From: Roseococcus thiosulfatophilus
GTDB taxonomy: Bacteria > Pseudomonadota > Alphaproteobacteria > Acetobacterales > Acetobacteraceae
Direction of reading: 5' to 3'
DNA: 64,000 nt
Assembly (NCBI RefSeq): GCF_017311575.1
Contig: NZ_JAFFQY010000011.1
Span: forward strand, 62,001 to 126,000
Position numbers and translations under genes: made by a program. The notes under the pieces were generated by a model. The model was not told the DNA's origin. It ran no database searches and saw only the letters and a list, made by a program, of their open reading frames with translations. Positions 16,305 through 25,885 of the stretch are shown here, piece by piece; within the stretch, counting starts at the first letter, position 1, and the number at the start of each line of letters is the position of its first letter.

Positions 16305-17281
16305 GCACCCCCGTCACGCTGCTGACCGGCTTCCTGGGCGCGGGCAAGACCACGCTGCTGAACCGCCTGCTGCACGACCCGGCCATGGCCGGCACCGCCG
16401 TGCTGATCAACGAGTTCGGGGAGGTGGGGCTCGATCACCTCTTCATCAGCGCGCCGGAGGAGGATTCGGTGCTGCTGGCCTCGGGCTGCCTGTGCTGCAC
16501 CATTCGGGGTGACCTGTCGCGCGCGCTGCGTGACCTCGCGGCACGCGGGCGGGAATTCCGGCGCGTGGTGATCGAGACGACGGGCCTGGCCGACCCCGCC
16601 CCCATCCTGCACACCCTGATGCGCGACCCGCTGCTGCTGCGCGACTACCGCCTCGATGGGGTGGTGACGCTGGTGGACGCGGTGGCGGGCATGGCGACGC
16701 TCGATGCCCAGGAGGAGGCGCGGCGGCAGGTGGCCGTGGCGGACCGGCTCGTCATCAGCAAGGCGGACCTGGCGGACCCGGCGCCGTTGCGGGAACGCCT
16801 TGCCGCGCTGAACCCGGTGGCGCCGGTGCTGGATGCGCGCACGGCCACGGTCGAGGAACTGCTCGACGCCGGGCCCTTCGGCGCGGATGGCAAGCTGCCC
16901 GACATCACGGGCTGGATCGCCGCCGCCGGGCATCACCACCACCATCACCACCATGACGTGAATCGGCATGATTCGCGCATCCGCGCGCTGTGCCTGCGCT
17001 TCGACGCGCCTTTGCCCTGGGAAGGCCTGGCCAGCTACCTGGAAATGATGGCCATGACCCAGGGCGAGCGGATGCTGCGCATGAAGGGCATCCTGAACCT
17101 GAAGGGCGAGGCCGGGCCGGTCGTGATGCACGCTGTGCAGCACAGCTTCCACCCGCCCCAGCGCCTGGCGGAATGGCCGGCGGGGGATGACCGGTCCTCG
17201 CGCCTCGTCTTCATCCTGCGCGACCTGGAGCCGCAGGTGGTCGAGGATGGGCTGCGCGCCTTCCTGGACGCCGCGGCATGA
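16301..17281 (+). CDS. COG0523 (CobW/ZigA-type) GTP-dependent metallochaperone
   Basis: A 326-residue G3E-family GTPase starting in an ATGA overlap with hisI. Walker A is GFLGAGKTT (residues 10-18), the CxCC metal motif is GCLCC (C63, C65, C66), and the guanine-specificity motif is SKAD. Eight consecutive histidines occupy residues 211-218, in the usual variable linker, and provide extra zinc binding. The C-terminal CobW_C domain ends near LRAFLDAA. Known ZigA/ZNG1 relatives deliver zinc to apo-enzymes under zinc shortage; the neighbouring HisI is a plausible client, which is inference. Confidence 0.9.
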   Translation: MSTPVTLLTGFLGAGKTTLLNRLLHDPAMAGTAVLINEFGEVGLDHLFISAPEEDSVLLASGCLCCTIRGDLSRALRDLAARGREFRRVVIETTGLADPAPILHTLMRDPLLLRDYRLDGVVTLVDAVAGMATLDAQEEARRQVAVADRLVISKADLADPAPLRERLAALNPVAPVLDARTATVEELLDAGPFGADGKLPDITGWIAAAGHHHHHHHHDVNRHDSRIRALCLRFDAPLPWEGLASYLEMMAMTQGERMLRMKGILNLKGEAGPVVMHAVQHSFHPPQRLAEWPAGDDRSSRLVFILRDLEPQVVEDGLRAFLDAAA

Positions 17282-17868
17282 CGGTTCGGCTCGAAACCCT
17301 GGCCGGCGCCGCCGCGCGCCCGCACCTCGCCTCGTTGGCCGCGCTGCGGACGGAGGTCTTCGCGGAATTCCCCTACCTCTACGCGGGCGACCGCGAGGAG
17401 GAGGCGCGCTACCTCGCCACCTATGCCGAGGGGAAAGGCGCCGCCATCGTCGTGGCGCTGGATGGCGAGGCGGCCGTGGGGGCCGCGACTTGCCAGCCCA
17501 TGGCGGAAACCCATGGCGAGGTGCGGGAGGCCTTCGCGCGCTCGGGCCATGACATCGCGGCCACGTGCTATTTCGGGGAATCGGTGCTGCGCGCCTCCTA
17601 TCGCGGCCAGGGGCTCGGTGTAGCCTTCTTCACGGCGCGCGAGGCGCATGCGCGCGCGCTGGGGCTTCGCATCGCGACCTTCTGCGCCGTGGTCCGCAAT
17701 CCCAACGATCCGCGCCGGCCAGCGGATTACACGCCGCTCGACGCCTTCTGGCGCAAGCGCGGCTATGTGCACCACCCGGAACTTTCCTGCGTGATGCGCT
17801 GGCGGGAGCTGGGGGATGACCGGGAGACGCCGCACACCCTCGCCTTCTGGGTGAAGGAACTGGCGTGA
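17278..17868 (+). CDS. GNAT-family N-acetyltransferase
   Basis: A 196-residue acetyltransferase, start in an ATGA overlap. The acetyl-CoA site is SYRGQGLGVAFFTARE (Q/R-x-x-G-x-G/A form) near residue 105. The remainder (FGESVLRASYRG, YTPLDAFWRKRGY) is typical of uncharacterised GNATs in alphaproteobacteria. Acceptor unknown. It is coupled to COG0523 upstream and the nitrilase-like gene downstream. Confidence 0.82.
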   Translation: MTVRLETLAGAAARPHLASLAALRTEVFAEFPYLYAGDREEEARYLATYAEGKGAAIVVALDGEAAVGAATCQPMAETHGEVREAFARSGHDIAATCYFGESVLRASYRGQGLGVAFFTAREAHARALGLRIATFCAVVRNPNDPRRPADYTPLDAFWRKRGYVHHPELSCVMRWRELGDDRETPHTLAFWVKELA

Positions 17869-18737
17869 GGCTCGCGACGCTGGCCTGGCCGGTGGAGCCG
17901 TTGCCCGATGTGGCGGCCTATGTGGCCAAGCTCGACCATTGGTGCGGGCAGGCGCGCGCGGGCGGCGCCGATCTGCTGCTGACGGCCGAATATGCCTGCG
18001 TGGAGCTGGGCGCCGCCCTGGCCGGCAACCGCGAGGCGGACGAAGCCACGGAGCTGCGCGCCATGGTGGCCGCGAGCGGCGCCATCTTGGACGCCATGCG
18101 CGGGGCGGCGACGCGGCATGGTCTCTGGCTGGCGCCCGGCACGCTGCCGGTGGCGATGGGCGGGCGCGTCATCAACCGCGCGCCGCTGATCACGCCCGAG
18201 GGACGCCTGGCCTTCCAGGACAAGTTCCGCATGACGCGCTTCGAGGCCGAGCGCTGGGGCGTCGAGGCCGGCGCCCCGCCCGGTGTCTTCGACACACCCT
18301 GGGGGCGCGTCGGGCTGGCCATCTGCTACGACGCGGAGTTCCCATCGCTGGTGCGCGCGCAGGTGGAGGCGGGCGCCTGGCTGGTGCTGGTGCCCTCCTG
18401 CACCGACACGCTGCATGGCTGGCACCGCGTGCGCATCGCGGCCCAGGCGCGCGCCATGGAAAACCAGTGCTTCGTGGCGGTGGCGCCGACGGTGGGCGGC
18501 TTCGCGGCCTCGGCGGCGCTGGATGAGAACCACGGCGCGGCCTGCGTCTTCGGCCCGGTGGACCGCGGCTTCGCGGCGGATGGTGTGGTGGCGGCGGGCG
18601 TGCTGGACGCGCCGGGGCTGGTGTTCGCCGACCTAGACCCCGCGCGGCTGGAGGCGGTGCGGGCGGATGGCGCGGTGCGGAACCACCGCGACTGGCCGGG
18701 CCCCATCCCGCCCCCCGCCCCCCTGCCCTTCACGTGA
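17865..18737 (+). CDS. Carbon-nitrogen hydrolase (nitrilase superfamily)
   Basis: A 290-residue amidase-like enzyme starting at GTG 17865 (GTGA overlap). The Glu-Lys-Cys triad is visible: E in LLTAEYACVE, K in FQDKFRMTRFE, C in AICYDAEFP. The last segment (AQARAMENQCFVAVAP) fits the superfamily fold. It shares an operon with a GNAT, a pair that recurs in genomes as an amidase/acetyltransferase set. The substrate (amide, carbamoyl or N-acyl) is unknown. Confidence 0.85.
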   Translation: MRLATLAWPVEPLPDVAAYVAKLDHWCGQARAGGADLLLTAEYACVELGAALAGNREADEATELRAMVAASGAILDAMRGAATRHGLWLAPGTLPVAMGGRVINRAPLITPEGRLAFQDKFRMTRFEAERWGVEAGAPPGVFDTPWGRVGLAICYDAEFPSLVRAQVEAGAWLVLVPSCTDTLHGWHRVRIAAQARAMENQCFVAVAPTVGGFAASAALDENHGAACVFGPVDRGFAADGVVAAGVLDAPGLVFADLDPARLEAVRADGAVRNHRDWPGPIPPPAPLPFT

Positions 18738-19843
18738 CGCTGCTCTACCTCTCGGCTGGCGAGGCCTCGGGCGATGTGCTGGGGGCGCGGCTGATGAAGG
18801 CGCTGCATGCCCGCGCGCCCGATGTGGAGTTCGCCGGTCTGGGCGGGGAGCGCATGGCGGAACAGGGCTTCGAGAGCCTGTTTCCCATCCGTGAACTCGC
18901 GCTGATGGGCTTCCTGGAGGTGCTGCCCAGCCTGCGGCGCCTGGCCCGACGGCTGGATGAGACCGCGGCCGACATCGCGCGCCGCCGCCCGCGCATCGTC
19001 GTCACCATTGACAGCCCGGGCTTCAATTTGCGCCTCGCGGCCCGCGTGCGGCCGCTGGGCATCCCGGTGGTGCACTACGTCGCGCCGCAGATCTGGGCCT
19101 GGCGGCCGGGGCGCGTGAAGAAGATCGCGCAGCGGGTGGACCGTATCCTCGCCCTGCTGCCCTTCGAGGCGCCGCTGTTCGAGGCGGCGGGCATCCCCGT
19201 CAGCTTCGTGGGCCACCCCATCCTGGAAAGCGAGGCCGCCCAGGGCGACGCCACGCGCTTCCCGCTGGAGGGGCCGGGGCTGGTCGTCATGCCCGGCAGC
19301 CGGCGCGGCGAGGTCGGGCGGCTGCTTCCCATCTTCACCGAGGCCATCCGCGCCCTGCGGGAAGAGGTCGTCCCCGTGCTGGGCCTCGCCGGCACGGTGG
19401 CCGAGGAGGTGCGGCGCGAGGCGGCGGGCTTCGGCCGCCCCGTCCATTTCGTGCGGGAGCCGCGCGAGAAGGCCGATGCCTTCGCGGCGGCCACGGCAGG
19501 GCTGATCAAATCCGGGACCTCCTCGCTGGAGGCGGCGGTGGCGGGGCTGCCGCATGTGGTGGCCTATCGGGTGAACCCCATCACGGCCGCCATCGCGCGG
19601 CGGCTGGTGCGGGTGCGCTTCGCGAGCCTGGTGAACCTGCTCTGCGACCGCCAGGTGGTGCCGGAATTCATCCAGCAGGACTGCACGCCAGACAAGCTGG
19701 CCGCCGCGCTGCGCCCCCTGCTGGCGGGCGGCGAGGCGGTGGCGTTGCAGCGGGCGGGCTTCGCCGAGGCGCTGGCCCGGCTCCGTCCCGCCCAGGGCCT
19801 GCCCAGTGAGGCGGCGGCGGAGGCCGTGCTGGGCATGATGTAA
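18734..19843 (+). CDS. lpxB: Lipid-A-disaccharide synthase-like glycosyltransferase
   Basis: A 369-residue GT19 protein starting at GTG 18734 (GTGA overlap). Marker blocks are SAGEASGDVLGARLM, GLGGERM, ELALMGFLEVLP, YVAPQIWAWRPGR, VMPGSRRGEV and KSGTSSLEAAV. LpxB joins UDP-2,3-diacylglucosamine and lipid X at the inner membrane. Normally lpxB follows lpxA/lpxI; here it ends the hisI operon, which is unusual. Start and length fit the family (about 380). Confidence 0.87.
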   Translation: MTLLYLSAGEASGDVLGARLMKALHARAPDVEFAGLGGERMAEQGFESLFPIRELALMGFLEVLPSLRRLARRLDETAADIARRRPRIVVTIDSPGFNLRLAARVRPLGIPVVHYVAPQIWAWRPGRVKKIAQRVDRILALLPFEAPLFEAAGIPVSFVGHPILESEAAQGDATRFPLEGPGLVVMPGSRRGEVGRLLPIFTEAIRALREEVVPVLGLAGTVAEEVRREAAGFGRPVHFVREPREKADAFAAATAGLIKSGTSSLEAAVAGLPHVVAYRVNPITAAIARRLVRVRFASLVNLLCDRQVVPEFIQQDCTPDKLAAALRPLLAGGEAVALQRAGFAEALARLRPAQGLPSEAAAEAVLGMM

Positions 19844-19870
19844 GGCCCGCACGCGGATTGGACAGCTTCT

Positions 19871-19892
19871 TGTGTCAATTCTAAGTGACACA
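19871..19892. promoter_or_regulatory. PpsR/CrtJ-type operator upstream of crtE
   Basis: The palindrome TGTGTC-N10-GACACA contains the exact PpsR/CrtJ form TGT-N12-ACA (19873-19890). It stands 47 bases before the crtE start. PpsR/CrtJ represses photosynthesis genes under oxidising or bright conditions in purple bacteria. A weak promoter (TTGGAC at 19858, 17 bases, CTAAGT at 19881) would be covered by it. Confidence 0.8.
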
Positions 19893-19938
19893 CGGGGGTG
19901 TGAGGTGCCATGGTCTCCCTTCGGAAGGGAGACGCCCC

Positions 19939-20799
19939 ATGGACATCACCGCGCGGATCGAGCGGAGCCTGCACACGGCCCTCGCCCCCGGGGCGACGCC
20001 GCCCCTCTTGAACCTGGCCATGCAGCACGCCGTCTTTCCCGGCGGCGCGCGGGTGCGGCCCAGGCTGTGCCTGGCCGCGGCCGAGGCCTGCGGGGGGGAT
20101 GACCCGGCGCTGGCCGAGGCCGCGGCGGCCGCCATCGAGCTGATGCACTGCGCCTCGCTCGTGCACGACGACATGCCCTGCTTCGACGACGCGGCGACGC
20201 GGCGCGGGCGGCTGTCCGTCCACCGCGCCTTCGGCGAGCCGCTGGCGCTTCTCGCGGGCGATGCGCTCATCGTGCTGGCCTTCCAGACCGTGCTGCGCGC
20301 CCCGGCGCGCCACCCCGCGCGGAGCGCCCAGGTCATGCGCATCGTGGCGGATTCCGTGGGGACACCGAGCGGAATCGTCGCCGGCCAGGCCTGGGAATGC
20401 GAGACGCATGTGGACGTCTCCGCCTACCACCGCGCCAAGACGGCGGCGCTCTTCGCGGGCGCCAGCATGGCCGGCGCGGCGGCGGCGGGCGGCCCCATCG
20501 AGGATTGGCGCGCGGTCGGCGAGCGGCTGGGCGAGGCCTACCAGGTGGCCGACGACATCGGCGACGCCATCTCGGCCGCCGAGGAGATGGGCAAGCCCGT
20601 GGGCCGCGATGCGGCGCTGGGCCGGCCCAGCGCGGTGCGCGAGCTGGGGCTGCGCGGCGCCGTGGCGCGACTCGAAGCCCTGGCCGATGCCGCCGCCGCC
20701 GCCGTGCCGCCCTGCCGCGGCCGCGCGGCGCTGGGCGCGCTGATTCGCGAGGGCGCGCGGCGCCTCCTGCCGAAGACATTGCCCGCGGGGGCGCTGTGA
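19939..20799 (+). CDS. crtE: Geranylgeranyl diphosphate synthase
   Basis: A 286-residue trans-prenyltransferase that makes GGPP, the precursor of carotenoids and the bacteriochlorophyll tail. ATG 19939 follows GGAAGGGAGA. The first aspartate-rich motif is HDDMPCFDDA, the second is VADDIGD, and GGARVRP and FGEPLALLAGDAL fit the family. It sits alone ahead of bchC with its own PpsR site. Farnesyl diphosphate synthase (IspA) is the main alternative, but position in the photosynthesis cluster favours CrtE. Confidence 0.9.
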   Translation: MDITARIERSLHTALAPGATPPLLNLAMQHAVFPGGARVRPRLCLAAAEACGGDDPALAEAAAAAIELMHCASLVHDDMPCFDDAATRRGRLSVHRAFGEPLALLAGDALIVLAFQTVLRAPARHPARSAQVMRIVADSVGTPSGIVAGQAWECETHVDVSAYHRAKTAALFAGASMAGAAAAGGPIEDWRAVGERLGEAYQVADDIGDAISAAEEMGKPVGRDAALGRPSAVRELGLRGAVARLEALADAAAAAVPPCRGRAALGALIREGARRLLPKTLPAGAL

Positions 20800-20821
20800 C
20801 GGCCCCGCCACCATGGGTATA

Positions 20822-20861
20822 TGTCCATTTTACTTGACACCTGTCATCGTCACCTTACAGT
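20822..20861 (+). promoter_or_regulatory. bchC promoter with tandem PpsR/CrtJ operators
   Basis: Two exact TGT-N12-ACA sites lie back to back at 20822-20839 and 20842-20859 (2-base gap). A sigma70-like promoter is built into them: TTGACA at 20834-20839, 16 bases, TACAGT at 20856-20861. The second site covers the spacer and -10, so PpsR binding would block RNA polymerase. Paired CrtJ sites at bchC are known from Rhodobacter. Confidence 0.85.
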
Positions 20862-20895
20862 GACCCTGCATCTTCCTGGGGGAAGTCCCGTCCAA

Positions 20896-21825
20896 ATGGA
20901 CACGATCGCCGTCATCCTGACCGAGCCGGAAAACCTGCGGCTGCAGCGTGTGGGCCTCGTCGCGCCGGGGGACGAGGATGTGGTCGTGGATGTCGAGTGG
21001 TCCGGCATCTCCACCGGCACGGAAAAGCTCCTCTACACCGGCCGCATGCCGAACTTCCCCGGCATGGGCTATCCGCTGGTGCCCGGCTATGAGAGCGTGG
21101 GCCGCGTGGTGCAGGCGGGCCCGGCCTCGGGCCAGGCGGTGGGCTCGCGGGTATTCATCCCCGGCTCGCGCGGGTTCCGGGACGTGCGGGGGTTGTTCGG
21201 CGGCGCGGCCGGCCGCCTCGTCTCCTCCGGCAAGCGCGTCGTGCCCGTGGGCGAGGAGCTGGGTGAGCGCGCGGTGCTGCTGGCGCTGGCCGCCACCGCC
21301 TACCACGCCATTGCCGAACACCCGCCCGAGCTCATCATCGGCCATGGCGTGCTGGGCCGGCTGCTCGCGCGCATCACGCTGGCCATGGGTGCCCCCGCGC
21401 CGGTGGTGTGGGAGAGCAGCCCCGAGCGTGCCGATGACGCGCGGGGCTACCAGGTGCTCGACGCCGACCGGGACGGGCGCCGCGACTACGGCCGCATCTG
21501 CGACGCGAGCGGCGATGCGAACATCCTGGACCTGCTGATCGGCCGGCTGCGCTCCGGCGGCGAGATCACGCTGGCAGGCTTCTACGACCGCCTCTCCTTC
21601 GCCTTCGCCCCCGCCTTCATGCGCGAGGCGCGCATTCGCATCGCCGCCGAGTGGCACCCGAACGACATGGCGGCGCTGAACGCGCTGATCGCGTCCGGGA
21701 AGCTCTCGCTGGACGGTCTCATCACCCATCGGGAACCCGCGGAGTCGGCGCCCGATGCCTATCGCACCGCCTTCGGCGATGCGCGCTGCCTGAAGATGAT
21801 TCTTGATTGGAGGAAGTTCGAATGA
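20896..21825 (+). CDS. bchC: Bacteriochlorophyllide a dehydrogenase
   Basis: A 309-residue zinc-alcohol-dehydrogenase-like enzyme that oxidises 3-hydroxyethyl bacteriochlorophyllide a to the 3-acetyl pigment, near the end of bacteriochlorophyll a synthesis. The N-terminus (WSGISTGTEKLLYTGRMP, PGMGYPLVPGYESVGRV) and the end (CLKMILDWRKFE) are typical BchC. It is the first gene of the bchCXYZ-puf superoperon. Start ATG 20896; bchX begins in an ATGA overlap with its stop. Confidence 0.95.
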   Translation: MDTIAVILTEPENLRLQRVGLVAPGDEDVVVDVEWSGISTGTEKLLYTGRMPNFPGMGYPLVPGYESVGRVVQAGPASGQAVGSRVFIPGSRGFRDVRGLFGGAAGRLVSSGKRVVPVGEELGERAVLLALAATAYHAIAEHPPELIIGHGVLGRLLARITLAMGAPAPVVWESSPERADDARGYQVLDADRDGRRDYGRICDASGDANILDLLIGRLRSGGEITLAGFYDRLSFAFAPAFMREARIRIAAEWHPNDMAALNALIASGKLSLDGLITHREPAESAPDAYRTAFGDARCLKMILDWRKFE

Positions 21826-22802
21826 ACGCTGTGTCCGGGAACATGCAGCCTTCGTCTTCCGCCGACGCCGCCTCGATCGAGGCGCCGCCGGCCGTGAAGC
21901 AAACCCAGATCATCGCGATCTATGGCAAGGGGGGCATCGGGAAGTCCTTCACCCTCGCGAACCTCAGCTACATGATGGCGCAGCAGGGCAAGCGCGTGCT
22001 GCTCATCGGCTGCGACCCCAAGAGCGACACCACCTCGCTGCTGTTCGGCGGGCGCTCCTGCCCCACCATCATCGAGACCTCCTCCAAGAAGAAGGCGGCC
22101 GGTGAGCAGGTGCAGATCGGCGATGTCTGCTTCAAGCGCGACGGCGTCTTCGCGATGGAGCTGGGCGGGCCGGAAGTGGGCCGCGGCTGCGGCGGCCGCG
22201 GCATCATCCATGGCTTCGAGCTGCTGGAGAAGCTGGGCTTCCACCAGTGGGATTTCGACTACGTGCTGCTCGACTTCCTGGGCGACGTGGTGTGCGGCGG
22301 CTTCGGCCTGCCGATCGCGCGCGACATGTGCCAGAAGGTGATCGTGGTCGGCTCGAACGACCTGCAGTCGCTCTATGTCGCGAACAATGTCTGCTCGGCG
22401 GTGGACTACTTCCGCAAGCTGGGCGGCAATGTCGGCGTCGCGGGCCTCGTCATCAACAAGGATGACGGCACGGGCGAGGCGCAGGCCTTCGCGGACGCCG
22501 TGGGCATCCCTGTCCTGGCCGCCATCCCCGCCGATGACGACATCCGCCGCAAGAGTGCCAATTACGAGATCGTGGGCACGCCAGGCGGTCCATGGGCCTC
22601 GCTGTTCGAAGCGCTCGGCGTGCAGGTGGCGGAAGCGCCCCCGCTGCGCCCCAACCCGCTGACCCACGAGAACCTGCTGAACCTGTTCAAGGGCGATGCG
22701 GTGGGCCGTGGCGTGGTGCTCGACCCCGCCACCATGGAGGACATGTGTGGCAGCGAAGTGCTGAACAAGCCCTCCCTCGAAGTGGTCTACGAGGGGGTCT
22801 GA
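21822..22802 (+). CDS. bchX: Chlorophyllide a reductase, iron protein subunit
   Basis: A 326-residue NifH/BchL-like ATPase that feeds electrons to BchYZ. ATG 21822 (ATGA overlap with bchC) lies 5-6 bases after GGAGGAAG; ATG 21807 upstream is less likely. The P-loop is YGKGGIGKS, and the two cluster cysteines lie in RGCGGRG and DVVCGGFGLP. The complex reduces ring B of chlorophyllide a, committing the pathway to bacteriochlorophyll. The leading 30 residues are a low-complexity extension usual for BchX. Confidence 0.96.
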   Translation: MNAVSGNMQPSSSADAASIEAPPAVKQTQIIAIYGKGGIGKSFTLANLSYMMAQQGKRVLLIGCDPKSDTTSLLFGGRSCPTIIETSSKKKAAGEQVQIGDVCFKRDGVFAMELGGPEVGRGCGGRGIIHGFELLEKLGFHQWDFDYVLLDFLGDVVCGGFGLPIARDMCQKVIVVGSNDLQSLYVANNVCSAVDYFRKLGGNVGVAGLVINKDDGTGEAQAFADAVGIPVLAAIPADDDIRRKSANYEIVGTPGGPWASLFEALGVQVAEAPPLRPNPLTHENLLNLFKGDAVGRGVVLDPATMEDMCGSEVLNKPSLEVVYEGV

Positions 22803-22805
22803 GGC

Positions 22806-24305
22806 ATGGACGCCCTCCCCCCACGCGCGACGGAAGGCTCCGGCTGCCATGGTGGCCGCGAGACGCTGGACGCCGCCGCCCGCGCCGCCGGCAAGACTGC
22901 GGTGATGGACCAGTTGATGGCCGACTACCCGCGCGGCCCGCATGACCAGCCGCAGAGCATGTGCCCCGCCTTCGGGTCCTTGCGCGTGGGGCTGCGCATG
23001 CGGCGCGTGGCGACCATCCTCTCGGGCAGCGCCTGCTGCGTCTATGGGCTGACCTTCACGAGCCACTTCTACGGCGCGAAGCGCACCGTGGGCTATGTGC
23101 CCTTCAACTCCGAGACGCTGGTCACGGGCAAGCTGTTCGAGGACATCCGCGAGGCGGTGCACGAGATCGCGAAGCCCGAGGATTACGACGCGGTCGTCAT
23201 CACGAATCTCTGCGTGCCCACCGCCTCGGGCGTGCCGCTGGAACTCCTGCCGAAGGAGATCAACGGCGTGCGGATCATCGGCATTGACGTGCCGGGCTTC
23301 GGCGTGCCGACCCATGCGGAAGCCAAGGACGTGCTGGCCGGTGCCATGCTGCGCTACGCCCGCAACGAGGCCGAGGCCGGCCCCGTCGCGCGCCCGCGCA
23401 ACCTGACCGACGCACGCCGCATCACGCTGATCGGCGAACTCTTTCCCGCCGACCCGGTGGGCATCGGCCAGATCCTCGCACCCATGGGCCTGGCCGCCGG
23501 CGCGCAGGCGCCCTGCCGCGAATGGCGCGACATGTATGCCGCGCTGGACTGCGCCGCCGTCGCCGCCCTGCACCCCTTCTACACGGCGAGCGTGCGCGAG
23601 TTCCGTGCGGCCGGTCGCCAGGTGGTGGGCTCGGGCCCCGTGGGCGTGGACGGCACGGCCGACTGGATCGAGGCCATCGGGCTCGCCGCCGACGTGCCCT
23701 CCGCCCAGCGCGAAGCCGCGCGCCAGGCGGTGATCCCCGCCATCCGCGGCGTGCTGGCGAAGAACAGCGTGAACGCGCGCATCACCGTCTCGGGCTATGA
23801 GGGCAGTGAGCTGCTCGTGGCCCGCCTGCTGATCGAGGCCGGCGCCGAGGTGCCCTATGTTGGCACCGCCTGCCCGCGCACCGAATGGTCCGCGGCCGAT
23901 GCCGACTGGCTGAAGGCCCATGGCTGCCACGTGCAGTACCGCGCGAGCCTGGAGCAGGATTTGGCCGCGATGAAGGAGGCCAAGCCGGACCTGGCGCTCG
24001 GCACCACGCCGCTGGTGCAGAAGGCGAAGGAGATGGGCACGCCCGCCCTCTACTTCACCAACATGGTGAGCGCGCGGCCGCTCTTCGGCATCGCGGGCGC
24101 GGCCTCCATGGCCGGCATCGTGGCCGCGCAGACGCGCGGGCGCGAGCGCTTCGGCCGCATGGTGAGCTTCTTCGAGGGCGTCGGCACGCCGGACGGCGCG
24201 GGCTACGGCTTCCGCGAGAAGCCGACCGACCCGCCCGGCTTCCGCGAGCGCCAGCGCAAGCTGCGCGCGGCGAAGGCCAAGGCCGAAGAAGCGGTGGGGA
24301 GCTGA
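22806..24305 (+). CDS. bchY: Chlorophyllide a reductase subunit Y
   Basis: A 499-residue NifD-like subunit of chlorophyllide oxidoreductase. Typical text: [54 protein letters not shown] and the late [14 protein letters not shown]. The N-terminal GSGCHGG and MCPAFG cysteines are expected [4Fe-4S] ligands shared with BchZ. Three bases separate it from bchX, and four from bchZ. Confidence 0.96.
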   Translation: MDALPPRATEGSGCHGGRETLDAAARAAGKTAVMDQLMADYPRGPHDQPQSMCPAFGSLRVGLRMRRVATILSGSACCVYGLTFTSHFYGAKRTVGYVPFNSETLVTGKLFEDIREAVHEIAKPEDYDAVVITNLCVPTASGVPLELLPKEINGVRIIGIDVPGFGVPTHAEAKDVLAGAMLRYARNEAEAGPVARPRNLTDARRITLIGELFPADPVGIGQILAPMGLAAGAQAPCREWRDMYAALDCAAVAALHPFYTASVREFRAAGRQVVGSGPVGVDGTADWIEAIGLAADVPSAQREAARQAVIPAIRGVLAKNSVNARITVSGYEGSELLVARLLIEAGAEVPYVGTACPRTEWSAADADWLKAHGCHVQYRASLEQDLAAMKEAKPDLALGTTPLVQKAKEMGTPALYFTNMVSARPLFGIAGAASMAGIVAAQTRGRERFGRMVSFFEGVGTPDGAGYGFREKPTDPPGFRERQRKLRAAKAKAEEAVGS

Positions 24306-24309
24306 CGCC

Positions 24310-25749
24310 ATGCTCGTCCTCGACCATGACCGCGCCGGCGGCTACTGGGGTGCCATCTACGCCTTCGCCGCGGTGCGCGGGATGCGCGTGGTGATCGACG
24401 GCCCGGTGGGCTGCGAGAACCTGCCCGTGACGGCGGTGCTGCACTACACCGACGCGCTGCCGCCGCATGAGCTGCCCATCGTGGTCACGGGCCTCGATGA
24501 GGAAAGCCTCAGCCAGAACGGCACCGAGCCCAACATGCGCCGCGCGGCCGCCACGCAGGACCCCGACCTGCCCGCCGTGGTGGTGACGGGCTCCATCGCC
24601 GAGATGATCGGCGGCGGCGTGACACCGCAGGGCAGCAACCTGCAGCGCTTCATCTGCCGCACGATCGACGAGGATCAGTGGCAGGCGGCGGACCGCGCCA
24701 TCATGTGGCTCTGGACCGAGTTCGGCGCGCGGGGGCGCAAGGTGCGCGCGCGCAACCCGAAGCTCGGCCCCACGCCGCGGGTGAACATCATCGGGCCCAT
24801 CTACGGCACCTTCAACATGCCCTCCGACCTCGCGGAAATCCGCCGCCTGGTGGAGGGCATCGGCTGCGAGGTGAACCTGGTCTTCCCGCTGGGCTCCCAT
24901 GTGGAGGACATCGCGAAGCTGCCGGACGCGGATGTGAACATCTGCCTCTACCGCGAGTTCGGCCGGAAGCTCTGCGAGGAGCTGGAGCGCCCCTACCTCC
25001 AGGCGCCCATCGGCATGTTCGCGACCACGAATTTCCTGCGCAAGCTGGGCGAACTCACAGGCCTCGACCCCGAGCCCTTCATCGAGCGCGAGAAGCACAC
25101 CACGCTGAAGCCGCTGTGGGATCTGTGGCGTTCGGTGACGCAGGACTTCTTCGCCTCGGCGCCCTATTCCGTGGTGGCGACGCACACCTACACGCATGGG
25201 CTGACGCAGTTCCTCACCGAGGAGATGGGCATCCCCTGCGCCTATTCCGCCAGCCGCCAGGCGGGCCAGAAGCCCGACAACGCGGCCACGCGCGAGGCGA
25301 TGAAGTCCCCGGGCCTAGTCGTCTTCGGCAGCTTCAACGAGCGCATGTACATGGCCGAGGCCGGGCAGAAGGCGGCCTACATCCCGGCGAGCTTCCCGGG
25401 CGCGATCATCCGCCGCGCCACTGGCACGCCCTTCATGGGCTATGCGGGGGCGACCTACATCGTCCAGGAATACTGCAACGCGCTGTTCGACGCGCTGTTC
25501 CACATCCTTCCGCTGGGCACCGAGCTCGACAAGATCGCGGCGACGCCCGCGCGCGCCTCCGACGTGTGGGAGGAGGCGGCGCAGGCGCTGCTCGATGCGC
25601 GTGTGGAGCGCGAGCCCTTCCTCATCCGCATCTCGGCCGCCAAGCGCCTGCGCGAGCAGGTGGAGCAGGCGGCGCGCGATGCCGGAGAGCCGCGTGTGAC
25701 GCTGGAGCGCGCGCGCACCATCCTCTCGCCAGAGATGCAGCCGGCATGA
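24310..25749 (+). CDS. bchZ: Chlorophyllide a reductase subunit Z
   Basis: A 479-residue NifK-like subunit that pairs with BchY and binds the pigment. Key blocks: [40 protein letters not shown] (shown as separate halves in the family), [15 protein letters not shown] and [11 protein letters not shown]. It is the last bch gene of the superoperon and is followed after 136 bases by pufB with no pufQ between. Confidence 0.96.
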   Translation: MLVLDHDRAGGYWGAIYAFAAVRGMRVVIDGPVGCENLPVTAVLHYTDALPPHELPIVVTGLDEESLSQNGTEPNMRRAAATQDPDLPAVVVTGSIAEMIGGGVTPQGSNLQRFICRTIDEDQWQAADRAIMWLWTEFGARGRKVRARNPKLGPTPRVNIIGPIYGTFNMPSDLAEIRRLVEGIGCEVNLVFPLGSHVEDIAKLPDADVNICLYREFGRKLCEELERPYLQAPIGMFATTNFLRKLGELTGLDPEPFIEREKHTTLKPLWDLWRSVTQDFFASAPYSVVATHTYTHGLTQFLTEEMGIPCAYSASRQAGQKPDNAATREAMKSPGLVVFGSFNERMYMAEAGQKAAYIPASFPGAIIRRATGTPFMGYAGATYIVQEYCNALFDALFHILPLGTELDKIAATPARASDVWEEAAQALLDARVEREPFLIRISAAKRLREQVEQAARDAGEPRVTLERARTILSPEMQPA

Positions 25750-25774
25750 CCGCGCATCCGGCCCAACCCCCTGC

Positions 25775-25812
25775 CCGCCCGGCCCCGCCGGGAAGACAGA
25801 TGTGCCGGGCGG
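25775..25812 (+). repeat. Possible RNA stem in the bchZ-pufB gap
   Basis: CCGCCCGGC (25775-25783) can pair with GCCGGGCGG (25804-25812) across a 20-base loop. It may separate bch from puf message stability, as mRNA structures do in this operon elsewhere. The remaining gap shows only the pufB ribosome site (GGAGG); no pufQ-like reading frame is present. Confidence 0.35.
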
Positions 25813-25885
25813 TCCTCGCCCTGCACGACCCTGCTGCGCGGGATTTGCGCGGTAACCGGCCGCAAGGTCGTATGGAGGTCAACAC

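Noticed and set aside
16931-16954. Eight-histidine run as a cloning tag
   Set aside because: It is internal, in the usual variable His-rich linker of COG0523 proteins, with mixed CAT/CAC codons, so it is natural.
21759-24311. 850-codon minus-strand frame opposite bchX/bchY
   Set aside because: Lies wholly over unmistakable bchX and bchY; composition is that of an antisense shadow.
25750-25885. A pufQ gene between bchZ and pufB
   Set aside because: The gap is only 136 bases with no pufQ-like frame; only a stem and a ribosome site are seen.
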